Below the pieces are notes generated by a model. The model made no database searches. It had not been told where the DNA came from and saw only the letters and a program-made list of their open reading frames with translations. A program made the position numbers and the translations under genes. DNA of 64,000 bases from Rhizobium sp. Leaf371 (GTDB lineage: Bacteria > Pseudomonadota > Alphaproteobacteria > Rhizobiales > Rhizobiaceae): assembly GCF_001424045.1 (NCBI RefSeq), contig NZ_LMQB01000001.1, positions 408,083-472,082 of the forward strand, read 5' to 3'. Below are positions 59,756-64,000 of this stretch, in pieces. Position 1 is the stretch's first letter. The number at the start of each line of letters is the position of its first letter.

Positions 59756-62700
59756 TCAGGCGGCGCGGCGGAAGGCGAAGGTGCGGCCCATGTCCGCGGT
59801 GGAGACCAGCCCCATCCGGTAGAGCGAGGCCAGCACGCTCGCGACCGCGGGACGGACCCGCTGACCCTGGCGAAAACGTCCCGCAATGCCTGCGGCATCG
59901 ACAGCGCCACCGGCCGCAATGAGAGCATCGATGACGAGGGCGGTCTGGGCGGCGTCGTTGCGGCTGGGGAACGGGGGAAGGCTTCCTCTTGCCGCGATGC
60001 CAAGGGCCGGACCGAGATCGGCCTCGATCTGCAGGGCTTTCTCGGTTTCGGAGCCGAAGCGTTCGATCTGGTAGTCCGGGCGGACCCACCGAACGATGCC
60101 GCGCTTTTCCTCACGCGTGCGCTCTTTGTTCAGGGCCAAGAGATGGGCCAATATGTCTGTGTGCGCCAAGTCCGCCGGCCAGCCATAGGCGGCGGCTACC
60201 GCCATATCCAGCTCGTCGTGCAGCTCCTTGAGGATCAGAACGAGACCGTCCTCGAAAATACGGCGATCCCTGCGCTCCAGCCTGTCGGGATGCGTGCCGG
60301 AAACGATAAGGTCGAGCACGTTGTAGAGGCCTGTCAGCGTGAGATGCGGATGGTCGGCGAGCACGCGTTTGCGGTGGGCGTCGAGCGCTTCACCGAGCAG
60401 GCCGATCGCTTGCCGGTCTGTGTTCGACAGCACGGGGAATGGGAAGGGGTCGAAGCAGCGGGATTTGGAGTAGCGTGGCCTGTCTTCCAGCGTGCCGCCC
60501 TGTGCCGATGCCCAGATCGTGTGCCAGCGCGACGAGAGGATGCCAAGATCGGCTGGGTCGGCTGTTGCGATGACGACCAGCATGTTGTCGGGAAGAACGT
60601 CCGCATCGAGGAACTGGAAGACGCGATGTTTTGCCGTCTCGACCGTGGCGACGAAGCGGGAGAGGCCCGCGAGCGCGGGGCGAAGCTCGCGACGGGGTTC
60701 GCCGAAGATCCACCAGTTGTCGCGATAGGTCGCCCTGTTGTTGCGATCGCGCTCCGGCTTCACGGTCAGCAGCAGGTGCTGGTAGACCTCCGGATAGAGC
60801 CTTCGCACCGCGTCCTGTGTGCACCCGAACAGATCGATGGCCATGACCTCCCGCGGCCGCTTCGTGAGATCGCGGCCGTTGCGATAGTTTCGGATATGTT
60901 TTTCAAGGCCCGGATGTCTGTCGCGGCCGAGATGGCCGGCTTCCTTCGCCGTGACGATGAAGCCTTTGCCGTGGAGAGAGACCCCGCGTGAGGATAGGCC
61001 GAAATTTGCGCTTAAAGGTGCGGCTGCACCCATGTTCGCGCCTGTCGTAAGGTCGGAGTTTATCGTGCCGATCGTCTCGCGAAACAGGATCACCGGCGTG
61101 TCCGTGGCCACGCCGTCTTCCGATACCACCTGCATCAGCTGGCCTTCCAGCTTCCCCGCTTCCGCGACCGTCATGGCGATGCGCACCGCGGCGCTGTCGC
61201 GCGTGACCTTCGTCCACGGATGGTCGGGAATGGCCATGACCAGCGAAAGGGGAGACTTGGCCCCGAGATAGCGTTCCATCACCCGGCGCTGGAAAACCTG
61301 GCTGATGGAGTTGGTGGTGACGAAGCCGAAGCGTTTCAGGCATGAGCCTTTGCGGGTCAGGAGTTCTGCCGAGCGGTCCCACCAGTACATGACGAAATCG
61401 GCACTCTCGTTCATATGCGGATGCGCGGCCCAGAGCGCCTGCGCATAGGGCTGGCCAAGACGGGCCCGCAGGTCCTTGCCGCCGATGAACGGCGGATTGC
61501 CGACGATATAGTCGGCCTCCGGCCAGTCCGGTCGGCGCGGGTCCTCGGGCGAGACGAGCACCGCATCCATGCAGCGGATATTGTGGAACGCCTTGAGGAT
61601 CGGCTCGGAGGGGATGCCGCCATTGTTGCGGAAATGCAGTTGCAGATGGCCGATCCACAGGACGAGCTCGGCGATGGCCGCGGCGCGGGGATTGACCTCC
61701 AGGCCCAGGAACTGATGCGGATCGACCGTGTGGCTCTCCAGCCCGTGAAGCGCTTCCTGTCCGCCGAGATCGGTCAAGGCTTCCAGCACATCGCTTTCGA
61801 GCGTCTTCATCAGTTCGAGCGAGACATAGAGAAAGTTGGCGGTGCCGCAGGCGGGGTCGAGGATGCGCAGATTGCAGAGACGGTCGTGAAAGGCCTGGAC
61901 ACTGGCGATCGCCTGACGCTCGCGGCCTTCGCTCTTCTGTCGATCCGCCGTCGCGCGGATGCCGGCCCATTCGAGACGCAGCGGTTCGATCACCGTGGCG
62001 ATCACCAGCCGCTCCACATAGGCCCGCGGCGTGTAATGCGCGCCAAGGCGCCGCCTTTCCCCGGGGTTCAGCGCCTGCTCCAGGAAGGTGCCGAAAATCG
62101 CGGGCTCGACGTCCTTCCAGTCGTGGTCGGCGGCCGCCGCCAGTTCGCCGATCTCCTCGCGCCGCAGCGGCAGGGCCCGGCGGTTGCGAAAGAACTCGCC
62201 GTTGAAGCGGCGCACCGGGTGGCGGATGGTGGCGGAGAAGCCGCCTTCGTCCATCGCGCGCCAAAGCTCCTCCATCATGCCGGGAAAAATCTCTGGTCGG
62301 TCGGCGCAATCCTTCAGGAGACGCTTGAAGCTGTTGCGGGGCAGGAGATCCACGTCTTCGGCAAACATGGTGAAGAGCACGCGCATCAGGAACATCGCCA
62401 CGTCCTCGGTCGGATGCCCTGCCTTTTCCAGCGCCTGCGACACCTTGGCGATGCGGGTCGCGATCTCGCGGGTCACCTTGGCGGCGTGGCGGGCGGGATC
62501 GAGCGACAACGGGTCGGACCAGATGGAGACGAGACGCTTGCGAACGGCCTCGTCGCGCAGATCTTCGAGGTAGATGCGATAGGTCCGGCGGTCGGGAAAA
62601 ATGTCGTAGGCTTTTCCATCCCGGCGGAAATTGGCATAGATCTCGATGCAGTGGCCGACATCGCAGACGAGCAGAAACGGCGGCGGCTCGTGATCGGGCG

Positions 62701-63130
62701 GCAGCAGGCGCACGTAATCTTCGGCCTGGGCGCGCGCATTGCGCATCAGTACGTCCCAGGCACGCCCGGCACCGCGCCGTCCCCGCGTCTGCGGTTCCAT
62801 GCCGGGAAAGGGCAGCATGTTCTCCGCCGATCCCGCCGCGCCGCGCAGGCTCTTGTCACCGAAGATCCGGCTCTGCTTGGCTTCGAGCACGAAACAGTCC
62901 CGCTTGTAGAGGTCGATCCGGCGGCGCGTCGGGGCGCCATCGCGGTTGGGCTCCCGCACGACGCGCTCGAACACATAGTCGTTGGCTTCCGTGCTGGCCG
63001 CCGCCGGCTGGGCGTGTGGCAGGCCGAGCAGATCGCAGAGTTCGGTGAGAAACAGGGCGTAGTTGGCGCGCTCCTGCCCACCTTCCTGCCCCTGCCACCG
63101 ACGAATGAACGTTTCGACCACAGACTGCAC
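59756..63130 (-). CDS. single-chain restriction-modification protein, MmeI-like (type IIL)
   Basis: The 1124-residue protein combines a nuclease-like N-terminus with an adenine methyltransferase. Residues 73-85 (D73 and E83-A84-K85) fit a PD-(D/E)XK nuclease core. A helical linker is followed by GAHYTPRAYVERLV (363-376), SAM motif I LDPACGTANFLY (424-435) and catalytic motif IV NPPF (545-548). The C-terminal 500 residues should hold the target-recognition domain. This order is that of MmeI-type enzymes, which cut and methylate with one polypeptide. No separate S or R gene is nearby. The recognition sequence is unpredictable. Without the nuclease motif it could equally be called a class I DNA methyltransferase. 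Confidence 0.85.
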   Translation of the reverse strand: MQSVVETFIRRWQGQEGGQERANYALFLTELCDLLGLPHAQPAAASTEANDYVFERVVREPNRDGAPTRRRIDLYKRDCFVLEAKQSRIFGDKSLRGAAGSAENMLPFPGMEPQTRGRRGAGRAWDVLMRNARAQAEDYVRLLPPDHEPPPFLLVCDVGHCIEIYANFRRDGKAYDIFPDRRTYRIYLEDLRDEAVRKRLVSIWSDPLSLDPARHAAKVTREIATRIAKVSQALEKAGHPTEDVAMFLMRVLFTMFAEDVDLLPRNSFKRLLKDCADRPEIFPGMMEELWRAMDEGGFSATIRHPVRRFNGEFFRNRRALPLRREEIGELAAAADHDWKDVEPAIFGTFLEQALNPGERRRLGAHYTPRAYVERLVIATVIEPLRLEWAGIRATADRQKSEGRERQAIASVQAFHDRLCNLRILDPACGTANFLYVSLELMKTLESDVLEALTDLGGQEALHGLESHTVDPHQFLGLEVNPRAAAIAELVLWIGHLQLHFRNNGGIPSEPILKAFHNIRCMDAVLVSPEDPRRPDWPEADYIVGNPPFIGGKDLRARLGQPYAQALWAAHPHMNESADFVMYWWDRSAELLTRKGSCLKRFGFVTTNSISQVFQRRVMERYLGAKSPLSLVMAIPDHPWTKVTRDSAAVRIAMTVAEAGKLEGQLMQVVSEDGVATDTPVILFRETIGTINSDLTTGANMGAAAPLSANFGLSSRGVSLHGKGFIVTAKEAGHLGRDRHPGLEKHIRNYRNGRDLTKRPREVMAIDLFGCTQDAVRRLYPEVYQHLLLTVKPERDRNNRATYRDNWWIFGEPRRELRPALAGLSRFVATVETAKHRVFQFLDADVLPDNMLVVIATADPADLGILSSRWHTIWASAQGGTLEDRPRYSKSRCFDPFPFPVLSNTDRQAIGLLGEALDAHRKRVLADHPHLTLTGLYNVLDLIVSGTHPDRLERRDRRIFEDGLVLILKELHDELDMAVAAAYGWPADLAHTDILAHLLALNKERTREEKRGIVRWVRPDYQIERFGSETEKALQIEADLGPALGIAARGSLPPFPSRNDAAQTALVIDALIAAGGAVDAAGIAGRFRQGQRVRPAVASVLASLYRMGLVSTADMGRTFAFRRAA

Positions 63131-63395
63131 GCTTGGCCCTCTTCGAAGCGACAGTTCTCCGAAACTTCCGGCGAGGATGCAAGTAAAAATTACATTTCAA
63201 CTTATCGCTCTTTTTGCGTGTATCGTCTGGTCTGTCGTGTGAGCCGAATTACCGCGCCGTCGTACGGATATCTGGCGCCTGCGGTTTAAATCGCTGCCGC
63301 CGCGCCCTATACAGACCCCGACACGCTTTGGTGCGACCTGCGCCGGGCGACTGGCGGCGCCAATGCCGCCTCATGACAGGACGAAGGAGACGAGC

Positions 63396-64000
63396 ATGAC
63401 CCTCACAGGCGAACTTCTGATCGGTGCAACGGCGCGGCGCGGGCAGGGCGGTGCGATCACCGGCTATGATGCGGCGACGGGTGCGGCGCTGCCCACGGTG
63501 TTTGCCGGGGCGACGGCTGCCGACGTCGAGGAAACAGCTGCGCTCGCCTGGGACGCCTTCGCGATTTATCGCGAAACGGCGCTGGAAGCACGTGCCGCCT
63601 TCCTCGAAACCATCGCTCAGAACATCCTCGACATCGGCGACAGCCTGATCGAGCGGGCGATGGCCGAATCCGGCCTGCCGCGCGGACGGCTCGAAGGGGA
63701 GCGGGGCCGCACCGTCGGCCAGTTGCGCCTGTTTGCCGCCGAAGTCCGTGCGGGGGATTTCCAGAGCCTGCGCTTCGACGCAGCCGATCCGGAGCGCAAG
63801 CCTGCGCCGAAGCCGGACCTGCGCCTGCGCAACATCGCCATCGGCCCGGTTGCGGTGTTCGGCGCCTCCAATTTTCCGCTTGCCTTCTCCGTTGCCGGCG
63901 GGGATACGGCATCGGCCCTCGCGGCCGGCTGCCCGGTGATCGTCAAGGCGCATTCCGCCCATCCGGGAACCTCGGAACTGGTCGGCCGCGCGGTGCAGAA
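63396..64000 (+). CDS. aldehyde dehydrogenase, ketoglutarate-semialdehyde type, N-terminal part
   Basis: The frame starts at an ATG at 63396 with AAGGAGA upstream and is open to the window end (201 complete codons). The start [27 protein letters not shown] and the segment [29 protein letters not shown] are characteristic of alpha-ketoglutaric semialdehyde dehydrogenases, which produce 2-oxoglutarate in hydroxyproline, arabinose or glucarate degradation. The catalytic Cys and Glu lie beyond the window, so the specific pathway cannot be assigned. Confidence 0.85.
   Translation, partial: MTLTGELLIGATARRGQGGAITGYDAATGAALPTVFAGATAADVEETAALAWDAFAIYRETALEARAAFLETIAQNILDIGDSLIERAMAESGLPRGRLEGERGRTVGQLRLFAAEVRAGDFQSLRFDAADPERKPAPKPDLRLRNIAIGPVAVFGASNFPLAFSVAGGDTASALAAGCPVIVKAHSAHPGTSELVGRAVQ

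Noticed and set aside
59756-63130. DISARM or BREX defence locus
   Set aside because: The methyltransferase is alone; no drmA, drmB, drmC, brxC or pglZ-like gene lies within the window.
57993-63395. Genomic island integrated at tRNA-Ile2
   Set aside because: No integrase, no visible repeat of the tRNA 3' end downstream and no obvious base-composition change, so island boundaries cannot be supported.

Overview
The window is a high-GC chromosomal segment of an alphaproteobacterium, almost certainly of the order Rhizobiales and most like Rhizobiaceae (Rhizobium/Agrobacterium/Sinorhizobium group). The main support is gene order. One block runs ArsR regulator, two tandem AbcR-type small RNAs, the LysR regulator lsrB, trxB, LPS-core glycosyltransferases, an Lrp regulator, lpsB, greA and carB. 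A second block runs carA, a GatB/YqeY-domain gene, dnaG and rpoD. I cannot name a species from this sequence alone.

Layout. 1-5.3 kb: a minus-strand operon of lgt, a MidA/NDUFAF7-type methyltransferase, pgeF, an M24-fold hydrolase and a lipoprotein cut by the window edge, divergent from a UbiK-type gene. 5.3-7.5 kb: an intergenic region dense in GANTC sites, then a YbjN-domain gene, proC and csaA. 7.6-11.1 kb: a PilZ protein coupled to two TadE-like proteins and a large TadG-like protein with tandem repeats. 11.1-14.0 kb: a MarR regulator, an OmpR-family response regulator and its histidine kinase. 14.2-21.3 kb: an MBL hydrolase, a BA14K-like secreted protein, a cold-shock protein, a DMT transporter, two small hypothetical membrane proteins, aspartate aminotransferase and an MFS transporter. 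21.3-30.4 kb: an old yellow enzyme with its ArsR regulator, the AbcR sRNAs, lsrB, trxB and the LPS core cluster. 30.5-36.6 kb: greA, two hypotheticals, a DUF900-type hydrolase and carB. 37-43 kb: a zinc metalloprotease, a Tat-exported PhoX phosphatase, and MFS and MATE efflux pumps. 43.3-52.4 kb: carA, the GatB/YqeY gene, dnaG, recQ (with a LexA-like box upstream) and rpoD. 52.7-57.8 kb: small genes (GNAT, DUF930, DUF1428, YjbQ, SnoaL-like, an exported Arg-rich protein, SIMPL). 58-64 kb: tRNA-Ile2(CAT), an FAD/NAD(P)-binding protein, a large single-chain MmeI-like restriction-modification protein, and the start of an aldehyde dehydrogenase gene.

How the genes work together. Most of the window is conserved housekeeping: lipoprotein maturation, proline, aspartate and carbamoyl-phosphate synthesis, primase, the major sigma factor and LPS core synthesis. 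AbcR sRNAs are known in related bacteria to repress ABC-transporter mRNAs, and LsrB is known there to link redox state to LPS and symbiosis. The parts most worth following up are the PilZ-TadE-TadE-TadG operon with its FGNGPF-type repeats, the single-chain restriction-modification gene, the GANTC-rich intergenic region at 5.5 kb, the LexA-like box before recQ, and several unassigned palindromes. I saw no CRISPR array, transposase, integrase or prophage gene.
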